A DNA stretch of 64,000 bases from Alteribacter lacisalsi (GTDB lineage Bacteria; Bacillota; Bacilli; Bacillales; Salisediminibacteriaceae), in contig NZ_PDOF01000002.1 of NCBI RefSeq assembly GCF_003226345.1, positions 124,001 to 188,000 on the forward strand, written 5' to 3'. Below are positions 1 through 7,839 of the stretch, piece by piece; the stretch's first letter is position 1; every line of letters begins with the position of its first letter. The translations under genes were made by a program, and so were the position numbers. The notes below the pieces were generated by a model. It saw only the letters and a list, made by a program, of their open reading frames with translations. It ran no database searches and was not told the DNA's origin.

Positions 1-138
1 CGCAGTGAGCAGAAATCAACAACAGACTTTAACAGAGCCTTTATTTTTATAATAGCACAGAGGTGTCTTTGTCGAACGATAGTAAAAGACAGATTCAGGG
101 AAAAGTGGTATTCTTTATTTACTAAAATAAGGAAGCTG

Positions 139-498
139 GTGTGCCTGTTGCGTAACCTGCCCAATCCCCTGAAAACCTTTACGTTTTATTTTTTCCTGCT
201 CGGCACAGCCATTTCTCTTTATACGTTTTTGAGGGGGACCGGAGGGACGGTTCTTTTAAGCTATGATCTGCTGCTGGCCCTGCTTATGCGTCTTGAGGTT
301 ATGCAGCCGGTTCTGTTTAACCCTGGAACGGTAAGTCTGGAACTTAACTGGCCGGCATTTCTGATCAAACCGCTCACGTTTTCCTGTTACGGAATTGTGA
401 TTGATGTTTTGATTTGGTTTGGACGCAGGACCGACCGCCGCGGACTGACGAGGGCAGAAATGCAGGAGATCAAACAGGATGAACTCCCGAAACAGTAG
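139..498 (+). CDS. Small multi-pass membrane protein, function unknown
   Basis: Unrecognised protein of 119 residues. The start is a GTG preceded by AAGGAAG. Three hydrophobic stretches (about residues 11-31, 37-55 and 73-94) are separated by short polar loops, and the C-terminus is charged (RRTDRRG, KQDELPKQ), which suggests an inner membrane protein with a cytosolic tail. No catalytic motif is visible. It ends just before a bidirectional terminator shared with the convergent acetyltransferase gene, so it is probably transcribed alone or as the last gene of a unit that begins outside the window. The coding call rests on the start signal, membrane pattern and terminator; no family is assigned. 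Confidence 0.6.
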   Translation: MCLLRNLPNPLKTFTFYFFLLGTAISLYTFLRGTGGTVLLSYDLLLALLMRLEVMQPVLFNPGTVSLELNWPAFLIKPLTFSCYGIVIDVLIWFGRRTDRRGLTRAEMQEIKQDELPKQ

Positions 499-499
499 G

Positions 500-542
500 A
501 AAAAGAACAGCACTGACGGGAATATCAGCGCTGTTCTTTTTT
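500..542. terminator. Bidirectional intrinsic terminator
   Basis: AAAAGAACAGC and GCTGTTCTTTT form an 11-bp stem with a further CTGA/TCAG pairing inside, flanked by A-runs on one side and T-runs on the other. It separates two convergent genes and can serve both. Confidence 0.9.
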
Positions 543-1073
543 CATGGCTATGTATTCATTCTGAAGGAACCCCATTTGGATAATGTCATGCCACTGCCCG
601 TTACGAAACAGGCTTTCACGGCTGATGCCTTCCTCGGTAAAGCCGATGCTACAGTAAAGGCTGATCGCTTTTTCATTGAATGAAAATACGCGAAGAGCAA
701 TCCGGTGAAGGTTCAGTTCGAGAAACGCGTAATCAAGCAGGAGGCCGAGTGCCTCTCTGCCATATCCTTTCCCCCAGTAGCCTTTTTCCCCAATGTCGAT
801 GATACATTCGGCATTCCGGTTGCCTAAATCAATCTGAACGAGCGAGGTAATTCCAATCGTTTGGCTGGTCTCTTTGTCCTCGATCATATAGCATTTGGAA
901 GAAGATGAAGAAAGCAGGACGTCCTTCACAAATGATTTCGTTTCCTCCTCAGTATGCAGGTCGAGGGATGGACTGGTGGACTGCATCACGTCTGGATCAT
1001 TGCGCCAGATATGATAAAGCTCAGTGTCATCCGCAGTCATTTTTCGAAGGGTAATGCGGTGAGTATTAAACAT
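525..1073 (-). CDS. GNAT family N-acetyltransferase (RimJ/RimL-like)
   Basis: Cytosolic acetyl-CoA-dependent N-acetyltransferase of 182 residues, a normal length for the RimJ/RimL/SpeG-like branch. The N-terminus ITLRKMTADDTELYHIW is the usual first strand and helix. The acetyl-CoA pyrophosphate loop appears as GKGYGREA near residue 100, followed by a helix and then LNLHRIALRVFSFNEKAI and the YCSIGFTEEG motif, where an Asn and a Tyr of the family are retained. A GGAGG site lies 5 nt before the ATG. The substrate cannot be read from sequence; ribosomal protein N-termini, polyamines or antibiotics are all possible. It is transcribed alone, towards the shared terminator. Confidence 0.9.
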   Translation of the reverse strand: MFNTHRITLRKMTADDTELYHIWRNDPDVMQSTSPSLDLHTEEETKSFVKDVLLSSSSSKCYMIEDKETSQTIGITSLVQIDLGNRNAECIIDIGEKGYWGKGYGREALGLLLDYAFLELNLHRIALRVFSFNEKAISLYCSIGFTEEGISRESLFRNGQWHDIIQMGFLQNEYIAMKKEQR

Positions 1074-1134
1074 AAAAGCCTCCTATTCATAACGTGCTAT
1101 TTGTATACGTATGTAAGAAAAAGAAAGTTTCGAT

Positions 1135-1171
1135 AAAAAATCACCCGGAGCTGCTGCTCCGAGCGATGATT
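1135..1171 (-). terminator. Intrinsic terminator of the 1170-1505 gene
   Basis: On the minus strand CGGAGC-AGCA-GCTCCG, extended by ATCA/TGAT, is followed by a run of six T. Confidence 0.85.
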
Positions 1172-1505
1172 ATGCCTCTTCTTTATCTTTTGTGGCAAAC
1201 GCGATAAAAGCTGTGGCTGCGATTACGGAAAGTCCCTGGTAGATCAGAACTTCAACCAGTGACTGGACCCCGTCGCCGCCTCCGGTAATGGCTGTGTACA
1301 AGATAGCAGCCACATAAAAAGCAATAAATGAGGCCAGGCCGCACCAGAGACTTTTGCCAGCCCTGTTGGCGACGTAAATCGCGGCAAGCGTAATGAGAAC
1401 GAGCACCGCACCGGAGCCTTCCAGCACAAAATGGTAGACGAGTACCCCTGCGAACAGCAGGAACGCACCGACTGCAGTGGATACGATAAAACGTGGAAGT
1501 GCCAT
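1170..1505 (-). CDS. Small four-helix membrane protein, function unknown
   Basis: Protein of 111 residues made almost wholly of four hydrophobic segments (about 5-27, 33-48, 54-75 and 83-104) with a short acidic C-terminus (KDKEEA). The size and layout resemble small uncharacterised integral membrane proteins of Bacillaceae such as the YrdB/DUF2568 type, but this assignment is only a guess. A purine-rich GGGGGG tract precedes the ATG. It is monocistronic with its own terminator and is divergent from the AbrB-type gene, with a short tandem-repeat array in the shared upstream region. Confidence 0.7.
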   Translation of the reverse strand: MALPRFIVSTAVGAFLLFAGVLVYHFVLEGSGAVLVLITLAAIYVANRAGKSLWCGLASFIAFYVAAILYTAITGGGDGVQSLVEVLIYQGLSVIAATAFIAFATKDKEEA

Positions 1506-1581
1506 GACTGTAATCCCCCCTTATCGGAATGTATGAAAAAGAGGGACAGGAAATGCCTGTTTGTTAGGGGAGAGGGCGGCT

Positions 1582-1706
1582 TTAAGGGTTTTAGCAGAAC
1601 ACTTAAGGGACTTAGCCGGATGTTTAAGGGTCTTAGCAGAAACTTGGAGGTTTTAGCAATTCACTTAAGGGTCTTAGCAGAAACTTAGAGGTTTTAGCGA
1701 TTTTAA
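1582..1706. repeat. Tandem repeat array, 20-21 bp units (family A, copy 1)
   Basis: Six degenerate units with the core TTAAGGGTCTTAGC begin at 1582, 1603, 1624, 1644, 1665 and 1685, so the spacing is 20-21 bp. The array fills most of the 318-bp gap between two divergent genes. The same core in reverse orientation occurs at 24597-24719. Because unit length is not always a multiple of three, the array is not coding. Confidence 0.9.
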
Positions 1707-1823
1707 CGGCCTCGATCAGTGTTTTGCTCATCACTCATGATACATAGAGGAACTCCCTTCACACACAGCGAAGGTTATCAAGGTGAAACTTCCGGGTACA
1801 AAAACAAGAAGGAGGCGGGTACG

Positions 1824-2984
1824 ATGACGGCAAAAATTACGAGTAAACTGGACACGACCGGGCGGGTAAGCGTGCCGCGGACAGTAAGGGACAGCTGGGA
1901 CATGGGAAGTACCGTGAACCTCGGGATTCTCCGGGACGGCCGCGGGATCCGGCTGTCGGAAGCGTTCGGAACGAAGGACGCAGCGCAGACACTGAACAGC
2001 CAGAACCGATTGTTTATTCCGGCGGAACTCCGGGAGCGGCTCGGCTGGGCCGCGGACCTGCAGCTCGAGTGGAAAGTTGCCGATCAGTTCGTCCTGATCG
2101 GGGATGACTTACGGGTATGTGAGATCTGCTACGGGGATCAGGCGCTTGCACCGGTCCGCCACACATTTCTGTGCGGGGGCTGTCTGGATGAAGCAGGGAA
2201 AAATAAACGGGACGCGTGGGAAGATCCTCTTGCCAGGCTCGTGTCCCGATACACAGAGGCATGCAGCCACGCTGTGGACGGAGAAATGGCTGACTTGAAT
2301 GAAGCGTACGAAATCGGCAGCGAGCTCCGCTTCGTGCTTGAATTTCTTGAAGTACCGGCTACGCACGCCCTGGCGGAAGCGGTAGAAAAGGCACAGAAAC
2401 GGCTCAGAAAAGTGCTGGTGCCTGCGCGGATGATCGATTCATGTGAAGCCTGGGAAACGCTGACAGGCAAAAAGAAACGGGCCATCGTATACGGAGAGCT
2501 CCGGAGTCGGGCGTCAGAAATAAAGGAAAAACAGACCGGCAAGCTGAAAAAACTGCACACGATTATTAACGATGATTTTGAGTATGCGTGGCAGCAATTT
2601 AAAGAACAGGAACTTGGCAGTTACGTAGAGGAATGCGACGTTTCAATCCGCCTTAAAACCGCTGAACTCGAGGCGGAAGAAGCGAAAAACGGATGGAAAA
2701 AAGCGAAAGGATCCGGTGAGGAAAGCTTCCGGGCATCACTGGAGGCGGCCGAAGTTTACGAGCATGCTCTTGCCCGGCTGATCGCAGTCAAACGCTACGT
2801 AACCGACACAGGGGAACGGGCAGCGACAGGCAAACTGGAAAAAATGCAGAATCGTCTGGCTGAGCTTTCCCGAATCACAGATGTAAAAGCCCGCCTTGAT
2901 GAGCTGGATCGCATTGAGGCTCAGATCGATGTGAAAAAGAAACACATCAGAGGTGTGAAGAAGGAAATGCTCGGGGAAGTGTGA
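1824..2984 (+). CDS. Tandem AbrB/SpoVT-fold protein with zinc ribbon and coiled coil
   Basis: The start is placed at the ATG at 1824, 7 nt after AAGGAGG; an upstream extension of the frame runs into the repeat region. The 386-residue protein has two swapped-hairpin-like segments, KLDTTGRVSVPRTVRDSW (about residues 8-25) and TLNSQNRLFIPAELRERLG (57-75). Each resembles the AbrB/SpoVT DNA-binding hairpin, arranged in tandem as in MraZ. They are followed by C99-x2-C102 and C117-x2-C120, a probable zinc ribbon, and then by about 260 residues of charged, mostly helical sequence with coiled-coil character. It is probably a cytosolic DNA-binding or scaffolding protein. I know no named family with this order. 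The fold assignment is by motif reading only. Confidence 0.75.
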   Translation: MTAKITSKLDTTGRVSVPRTVRDSWDMGSTVNLGILRDGRGIRLSEAFGTKDAAQTLNSQNRLFIPAELRERLGWAADLQLEWKVADQFVLIGDDLRVCEICYGDQALAPVRHTFLCGGCLDEAGKNKRDAWEDPLARLVSRYTEACSHAVDGEMADLNEAYEIGSELRFVLEFLEVPATHALAEAVEKAQKRLRKVLVPARMIDSCEAWETLTGKKKRAIVYGELRSRASEIKEKQTGKLKKLHTIINDDFEYAWQQFKEQELGSYVEECDVSIRLKTAELEAEEAKNGWKKAKGSGEESFRASLEAAEVYEHALARLIAVKRYVTDTGERAATGKLEKMQNRLAELSRITDVKARLDELDRIEAQIDVKKKHIRGVKKEMLGEV

Positions 2985-3052
2985 GTCAGGGTGAGGGGGC
3001 TGCATACAGCCTGATGGTATAATAAAGAAATAACGACCAGAGGGGGACAACC

Positions 3053-3844
3053 ATGATGACCCGTTACGGTGATAATCTGTTTAAAGGCACAGCCCAGTAC
3101 TATTCCCGCTACCGCCCCGTTTACCCGGCTTCACTCGTACGTTTTCTCGTGGATCGTTTCTCTCTTGACGGCACAGGTCGGCTGCTGGATCTTGGGTGCG
3201 GAACGGGGCAGTTTGCCCAGCGTTTTTCCGACTGGGTGGAGGAAATTGTCGGCATTGACCCCGAGCCCGAAATGATCAACGAAGCGGCCCGGCTCAGCAG
3301 GGAAGGCCGGATCAGTAACGCAGACTGGTTTAATGGCACGCTGGAAAACTACCACGACGAGTCTCCATTTCGGCTCGTGACGATGGCCAAGTCCTTCCAC
3401 TGGATGGACAGAAAAGCGGTGCTCGCAGACCTGTATGACCGAGTGGAGACTGGCGGCGGTGCGGCCATCATCGATACATATGCCCCGGATCAGGCGCAGC
3501 CGAAGTGGAAATCGGAACTCGACAAGGTGGTGGCCAGGTGGTATGGGCTGGAGCGCCGCGCCGGCAATGACGTGTACCGTCATCCGAAGATCAGTCATGA
3601 AGAGGTGATCAGGGAATCTCCTTTCAAACTGGAAACGGCTTCACTGCCCCCTTCCGAGCACGTCTGGACAGTCGAATCGCTCCTGGGCAATCTCTACTCT
3701 ACGTCCTATGGATCGAAGCGCTTCCTTGGCAGCCGGATTGCCGATTTTGAAAAAGATCTAAGAGAAACCCTTCTTAGAATTGAGCCGTCGGGGGTGTTCT
3801 GGGAAAAAACAAGTACGTCAGTGAAGCTTGCGTTAAAAAACTGA
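3053..3844 (+). CDS. Class I SAM-dependent methyltransferase
   Basis: Cytosolic methyltransferase of 263 residues. The S-adenosylmethionine loop is LLDLGCGTGQFAQRF at about residues 44-58, and the ribose-binding acidic residue follows in IVGIDPEPEM. The N-terminal FKGTAQYYSRYRPVYP is typical of the UbiE/trans-aconitate-methyltransferase-like group found in many Bacillales. The SFHWMD segment after motif II is also characteristic of that group. The start is ATGATG after GAGGGGG; either ATG may be used. It stands alone between the AbrB-like gene and the potassium riboswitch. The acceptor substrate is unknown. Confidence 0.85.
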   Translation: MMTRYGDNLFKGTAQYYSRYRPVYPASLVRFLVDRFSLDGTGRLLDLGCGTGQFAQRFSDWVEEIVGIDPEPEMINEAARLSREGRISNADWFNGTLENYHDESPFRLVTMAKSFHWMDRKAVLADLYDRVETGGGAAIIDTYAPDQAQPKWKSELDKVVARWYGLERRAGNDVYRHPKISHEEVIRESPFKLETASLPPSEHVWTVESLLGNLYSTSYGSKRFLGSRIADFEKDLRETLLRIEPSGVFWEKTSTSVKLALKN

Positions 3845-3944
3845 TGCACAATAAATAGAGGCTCTTATTAAATAAGAAGAGATTCCCCTCCATTTCGTAA
3901 TCAGGAGAAATAATGACCCTGAATCAGTAAAAGTGAGTAAAGTA

Positions 3945-3973
3945 TTGATGAAGTCGTAAATTTACACTTATAT
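3945..3973 (+). promoter_or_regulatory. Possible sigma-A promoter for the riboswitch-ktrAB transcript
   Basis: TTGATG and TTATAT are separated by 17 bp. The predicted start site falls about 100 nt before the riboswitch. No other clear promoter was seen in 3845-4082, which otherwise holds nothing recognisable. Moderate support only. Confidence 0.4.
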
Positions 3974-4082
3974 GGCTTATTTTCACCGATTTATCTACTT
4001 TACAACCTTTCGGAGGAGGAGTAATCTATCCTCATCAAAGCAAAACAGCTTTGGTGGAAAAACAGCATACAGCATGTTTATT

Positions 4083-4214
4083 CGCTTAATCCCCGTGATG
4101 ACGGGGAGCGGAGGAACCATTAAAGACGGGGCGGTGATGCCTCTTGGGGTGAATCAGCAAATCCTGCTGACGGGCGACTCTTGCGTCCGAATCCGACAGC
4201 TAACTTCGTAAGCG
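4083..4214 (+). ncRNA. c-di-AMP riboswitch (ydaO/yuaA class)
   Basis: The closing helix P1 is CGCTTA at 4083-4088 paired with TAAGCG at 4209-4214. Between them lie the hallmarks of the class in the right order: CGGAGGAACCA, TTGGGGTGAATC, CGACTCTTGCGTCCGAATC and CCGACAGCTAACTTCG. In Bacillus this RNA binds cyclic di-AMP and turns off potassium uptake and cell-wall genes. Its position directly upstream of ktrAB matches the known arrangement before B. subtilis ktrAB (yuaA-yubG). The following terminator makes an OFF switch acting by transcription termination the likely mechanism. Confidence 0.96.
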
Positions 4215-4284
4215 TTGAAGAGACGTTCATGCTTTTCCTGAACCTTTATTTTTCAATAGAAAATAAAGGCTTATTATCTGCGGG

Positions 4285-4320
4285 AAAAACCGGATGAAGC
4301 TCTCTTTATCCGGTTTTTTG
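4285..4320 (+). terminator. Riboswitch-controlled intrinsic terminator
   Basis: AAAAACCGGAT and ATCCGGTTTTTT enclose a 12-nt loop and end in a T-run, 70 nt after the riboswitch and about 120 nt before ktrA. A second stem, CCTTTATTTT/AAAATAAAGG at 4243-4269, lies between and could take part in switching. Confidence 0.9.
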
Positions 4321-4438
4321 TATTAAATCGCCAGGGCCCGGCGGTTTCTCAGGCAGATGTGAATATCTTCTGAACGCTCAGGCAGAAACTAAAGTATGCA
4401 CAAAGACACAGTTATGTTGACAAAAGGAGATGTGCGCA

Positions 4439-5104
4439 GTGGTAAAAAAAGTCAAGCAGTTTGCCGTTATCGGTCTCGGCCGGTTCGGTGGGAGCGTCTG
4501 CAGGGAGCTTCACGAAATGGGCCACGAGGTACTTGCTGTTGATAAAGTGGAAGACAAAGTAAATGAATACGCAGGGTTTGCCACCCACGCAGTACAGTTG
4601 GACAGTACTGATGAATCTGCTCTTCGGAGCATGGGGATCGGAAACTTCGAACATGTAGTTGTGGCGATCGGTGACAATATCCAGGCAAGTATTTTAACCA
4701 CACTTGTTCTGAAAGAATTGGGGGTCACCAAGGTCTGGGTAAAAGCACAGAATCACTATCATCACAAGGTGCTTGAAAAAATCGGGGCTGACATGGTGGT
4801 ACACCCCGAACTGGACATGGGGAAAAGAATCGCCCACAATATGGCATCCGAAAAAGTGGTTGATTTTATCGATCTTTCGGATGATTACAGTATTGTCGAA
4901 CTTCTGGCTACGGACAAAGTCAACCACAGAACACTCGTGGATCTGAACATCCGGGCCAAATACGGGGTCACGGTTCTGGCCTTTAAGCGTGAGGAGAACA
5001 TGAATATCTCTCCGATGCCCGATGACGAGATCGTAAAGGGGGATATTCTCGTAGTGATGGGGCATAAGAATGACCTGAACCGCTTTGAGGAAGAAGGGCT
5101 GTAG
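4439..5104 (+). CDS. ktrA: KtrA, regulatory RCK subunit of the Ktr potassium channel
   Basis: Cytosolic gating ring of the KtrAB potassium uptake system. The sequence has an N-terminal Rossmann fold (VIGLGRFGGSVC, with the acidic residue after strand 2 in AVDKVEDKV) that binds ATP/ADP. It is followed by a C-terminal RCK_C domain, which in this family binds c-di-AMP. The GTG at 4439 is preferred because AAAGGAG ends 10 nt before it; the ATG at 4430 lies almost on top of that site. Length of 221 residues matches KtrA/KtrC. It is the first gene after the riboswitch and is followed at once by the membrane subunit, so both RNA-level and protein-level control by c-di-AMP is likely. Confidence 0.95.
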   Translation: MVKKVKQFAVIGLGRFGGSVCRELHEMGHEVLAVDKVEDKVNEYAGFATHAVQLDSTDESALRSMGIGNFEHVVVAIGDNIQASILTTLVLKELGVTKVWVKAQNHYHHKVLEKIGADMVVHPELDMGKRIAHNMASEKVVDFIDLSDDYSIVELLATDKVNHRTLVDLNIRAKYGVTVLAFKREENMNISPMPDDEIVKGDILVVMGHKNDLNRFEEEGL

Positions 5105-5105
5105 C

Positions 5106-6437
5106 ATGGCAGGAATGCGCCTTGTCCTATCCAGACTATCGCCTCCACAGCTGCTTGCCTCAGGGTTTCTTGGGGCAATTATTGCCGGAACCATTCTGCT
5201 TCTCCTGCCGGTGGCGACAGTAGGCGGCATTACCTTCATTGATGCCCTGTTCACAGCCACCTCAGCCACCACGGTGACAGGACTTGTAGTAATGGATACG
5301 GGGAGCGACTTTACGGTTTTCGGTCAGACGGTCATTATGATTCTCATAAAAATCGGCGGTCTGGGTCTAATGGCGTTTGCTATTCTGATTGTCCTTGCTC
5401 TTGGGAAAAAGATCGGCCTCCGTGAACGGATTCTTGTGCAGCAGTCGTTCAACCAGACGTCCCTGGGGGGGATGGTGAGGCTTGTGAAGATGCTGCTGAT
5501 CTTCGCTTTTTCCATGGAGCTTGTGGCCACGATCCTTCTTGCCCTGCGCTGGGTTCCCGAGTACGGATGGGGATTCGGGCTCTTTACAAGTCTCTTTCAT
5601 GCTATATCCGCGTTTAATAATGCCGGGTTCTCACTCTGGGCAGACAGCCTGGAAGGATACGTTGGGGACCCCTCAGTCAACATGATAATTACGTTCCTCT
5701 TTATTACAGGGGGGATTGGTTTTACGGTCGTGTACGATACCATCAAGTCGAAAACGTTTCGTGAGCTGTCTCTTCATACGAAAATCATGCTCGTTGGCAC
5801 ACTCGTTGTTAACGTCATCGCCATGCTCGTGATTTTTGCGCTGGAGTACGGAAATGAAGCGACGCTAGGGGGGCTCGCTCCTGACGAAAAAGTGTGGGCG
5901 GCCTATTTTCAGGCGGTGACCCCAAGAACGGCAGGCTTTAATACGGTGGATATCGGCAGCATGAACCCCGCAACCATCACGTTCATTCTGGTGCTCATGT
6001 TCATTGGAGCCGGAAGTGCATCGACGGGAAGCGGAATCAAGCTGACGACGTTCCTTGTCATTGTCCTTGCGGTCGTGACCTACCTTCGCGGCAAGAAAGA
6101 ATCGGTTGTGTTTGAGCGCACGATTCAGGATCACATCGTCATGCGGGCTCTTGCCATCGTGGTCATCAGCCTGGCGGCGGTTGTGCTGAGTATCTTTATT
6201 CTCAGTGTCACAGAGAGTGGTGCTCCTTATATTTTAATTGTGTTTGAAGCATTTTCTGCCTTTGGTACAGTCGGGCTGTCCATGGGGCTCACTGGGGAGC
6301 TTTCGGACATTGGTAAGCAGGTGATTATCGTCCTCATGTTTATCGGAAGGATTGGTCCGGTGACGCTTGCGTTTGCACTTGCGAGATCGAAGCCTCAAAA
6401 TGTTCGATATCCGAAGGGCGACGTGTTTACAGGATAG
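5106..6437 (+). CDS. ktrB: KtrB, membrane subunit of the Ktr potassium channel
   Basis: Potassium-translocating subunit of the KtrAB system, 443 residues, from the TrkH/KtrB superfamily. Four pore-loop repeats with the selectivity-filter glycines can be read as TTVTGL, NNAGFS, RTAGFN and GTVGLS, each between two transmembrane helices. The start is the ATG at 5106, one base after the ktrA stop codon; GAGGAAG inside the end of ktrA is the ribosome binding site. Translation is therefore probably coupled to ktrA. The channel is sodium-dependent and important for osmotic adaptation in Bacillus, in line with a salt-tolerant lifestyle. Confidence 0.95.
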   Translation: MAGMRLVLSRLSPPQLLASGFLGAIIAGTILLLLPVATVGGITFIDALFTATSATTVTGLVVMDTGSDFTVFGQTVIMILIKIGGLGLMAFAILIVLALGKKIGLRERILVQQSFNQTSLGGMVRLVKMLLIFAFSMELVATILLALRWVPEYGWGFGLFTSLFHAISAFNNAGFSLWADSLEGYVGDPSVNMIITFLFITGGIGFTVVYDTIKSKTFRELSLHTKIMLVGTLVVNVIAMLVIFALEYGNEATLGGLAPDEKVWAAYFQAVTPRTAGFNTVDIGSMNPATITFILVLMFIGAGSASTGSGIKLTTFLVIVLAVVTYLRGKKESVVFERTIQDHIVMRALAIVVISLAAVVLSIFILSVTESGAPYILIVFEAFSAFGTVGLSMGLTGELSDIGKQVIIVLMFIGRIGPVTLAFALARSKPQNVRYPKGDVFTG

Positions 6438-6457
6438 AGATTTATATTGAATGTGTA

Positions 6458-6492
6458 ATGAAAGGCGTAATACCAGCGCCTTTCATTTTTTT
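6458..6492 (+). terminator. Intrinsic terminator of ktrAB
   Basis: ATGAAAGGCG and CGCCTTTCAT form a perfect 10-bp stem followed by seven T. Confidence 0.93.
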
Positions 6493-6571
6493 GTATTTAT
6501 GTAACCTTTTAGTTCCTGAACCGTTGTTAAAAGTAGACAGGGAAGTAAAGTGGAGGGAGGGGGGCAGGCTG

Positions 6572-6815
6572 GTGGAGATGGAGCGGATTAAAGAGCACGT
6601 GAACGGCTGGTATCACAGCTACAGCGGTGAAATCTACCAGTACATCTATTACATGACCGGAGACCATGATTATGCCCTGATGCAGTGCACGATACGTTCG
6701 TGAAGGCATACAGCCGTTTTTCCATCTTTGACGGGAAAAACGCAAAAGGCTGCTGTTTACCATCGCAAGAAATGTGACGATTGACCAGACTGACCGAAAA
6801 CGAAGGAGGAATTAA
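6572..6815 (+). pseudogene. Remnant of an ECF sigma-70 factor gene
   Basis: Three reading frames must be joined to recover the sigma-70 region 2 signature. The first frame gives MERIKEHVNGWYHSYSGEIY and YIYYMTGDHDYA. After a shift near 6678 the next frame gives HDTFVKAYSRFSIFDGKNA. After a second shift near 6752 the last frame gives LLFTIARNVTIDQTDRKRRR and stops. Together these read as an ECF sigma region 2 (RNA polymerase core and -10 binding), and region 4 is missing. At least two frameshifts and the truncation make it non-functional. A GGAGGGAGGGG site is still present upstream. The ribosome binding site of the next gene lies in its last codons. Confidence 0.8.
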
Positions 6816-6816
6816 C

Positions 6817-7248
6817 CTGAAGACTTTAATCGCAATGACTGTTGTTATTTTCATGCTGCTCACCGCCTGCGGGGAAGCGGCAGTGCAGGGCGGTGATTGC
6901 GGCCTCAGTTTTCTTGAGGAGGCAGGGTACGAGATCATATCGCTCGAGCGGAGCGGCACGATTACATTTACGGAAAAGAACCTGAACGACCTCCCGCATC
7001 AGCAGATCTGGGCCGTTCAGAACGTGGAGCCTGAATACTACCTGAATGAACCACTTGTTACGTGCACCTTCACCATACGTAATCACCCGCACGATATTAT
7101 GTTTGATAAAGGGGTTACCTTGGTTACGGTTCTGTTAAGCGGAAGTGAAGTGATTGGGGGCTGGTCATCTCCCGTAGCCTCAAAGGACACTCTCATCGGA
7201 GCACCTTACTCCATTGACGGAAGAACGGCAGAGGAAGTTCAAAATTGA
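6817..7248 (+). CDS. Lipoprotein of unknown function with apparent CTG start
   Basis: The best-placed start is a CTG at 6817, 7 nt after AAGGAGG. The next in-frame ATG (6835) would leave only about ten residues before the lipobox. From the CTG the protein has a lysine, a hydrophobic stretch and the lipobox LLTAC, so it is an exported lipid-anchored protein with a mature part of about 125 residues. The body is rich in beta-type sequence (TVLLSGSEVIGGWSSP) and matches no family I know. The C-terminus ends at SIDGRTAEEVQN, and a 3' truncation cannot be excluded. It follows the decayed sigma gene and may be a surviving partner of that operon. Confidence 0.6.
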   Translation: MKTLIAMTVVIFMLLTACGEAAVQGGDCGLSFLEEAGYEIISLERSGTITFTEKNLNDLPHQQIWAVQNVEPEYYLNEPLVTCTFTIRNHPHDIMFDKGVTLVTVLLSGSEVIGGWSSPVASKDTLIGAPYSIDGRTAEEVQN

Positions 7249-7397
7249 ATTAAGCCGCACCGGACAGGTCAGGTCCAGTGCCGCCTTTCATCGTTCATCG
7301 ACTCCTCATGTACTGATCCTCCCATTTCCGGTTCATACTCAGTTCACATTCACCGTTTATGATAAGGAGGAACAAGATAACAGGAGGAGTGACCATC

Positions 7398-7829
7398 ATG
7401 ATCTACTCATCTGCAGGAAGCAGTCAAAATGAAATAAACAGAATCCGAAGAAAGCTTTTGCCTTTTATCGTAAAAGGTATTTTTTCTGCCCTGGCAGGAA
7501 TGCTGCTTTTGGCACTGGCGGTAATAAATCTTTATGTAGTCTTATTTGAACCGGCTTTACAACTCGACAGGGAATCTCTGCAGCTGCTCTTTTCAGTAAT
7601 CGGCGGGCTCGGCGTTGCCCTTATCATTGAATCTGTCTATCAGCGTAATGCCCTTCAAAAACAAAAGCTCAGCTATATAAAAAAGAGAATAAAAAACAGC
7701 CATGTTCCCGAGGTGTTAAGGGACAGCTACATGGTCAGAATAAAACAGGAACCTGGAAACCGGACAACGCTTTTTCAGGCGTTTTTACAAGAGGAAGAGA
7801 ACCTGCAAAGCAAAAGACAGTCGCGATGA
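7398..7829 (+). CDS. Two-helix membrane protein encoded before a two-component system
   Basis: The ATG at 7398 follows AGGAGGAGTG. The 143-residue protein has a basic N-terminus (NRIRRKL), two transmembrane helices (about residues 20-44 and 58-78) joined by a short loop, and a basic, charged cytosolic tail ending in KRQSR. No family is recognised. It ends 10 nt before the response regulator gene and is transcribed in the same direction, so it probably belongs to the same operon. It could be an accessory or sensory partner of the kinase; this is inference from position only. Confidence 0.7.
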   Translation: MIYSSAGSSQNEINRIRRKLLPFIVKGIFSALAGMLLLALAVINLYVVLFEPALQLDRESLQLLFSVIGGLGVALIIESVYQRNALQKQKLSYIKKRIKNSHVPEVLRDSYMVRIKQEPGNRTTLFQAFLQEEENLQSKRQSR

Positions 7830-7839
7830 TGGAGGAAAG

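Noticed and set aside
4430-4438. ATG at 4430 as ktrA start
   Set aside because: It lies only 1 nt after the Shine-Dalgarno sequence; the GTG at 4439 has normal spacing.
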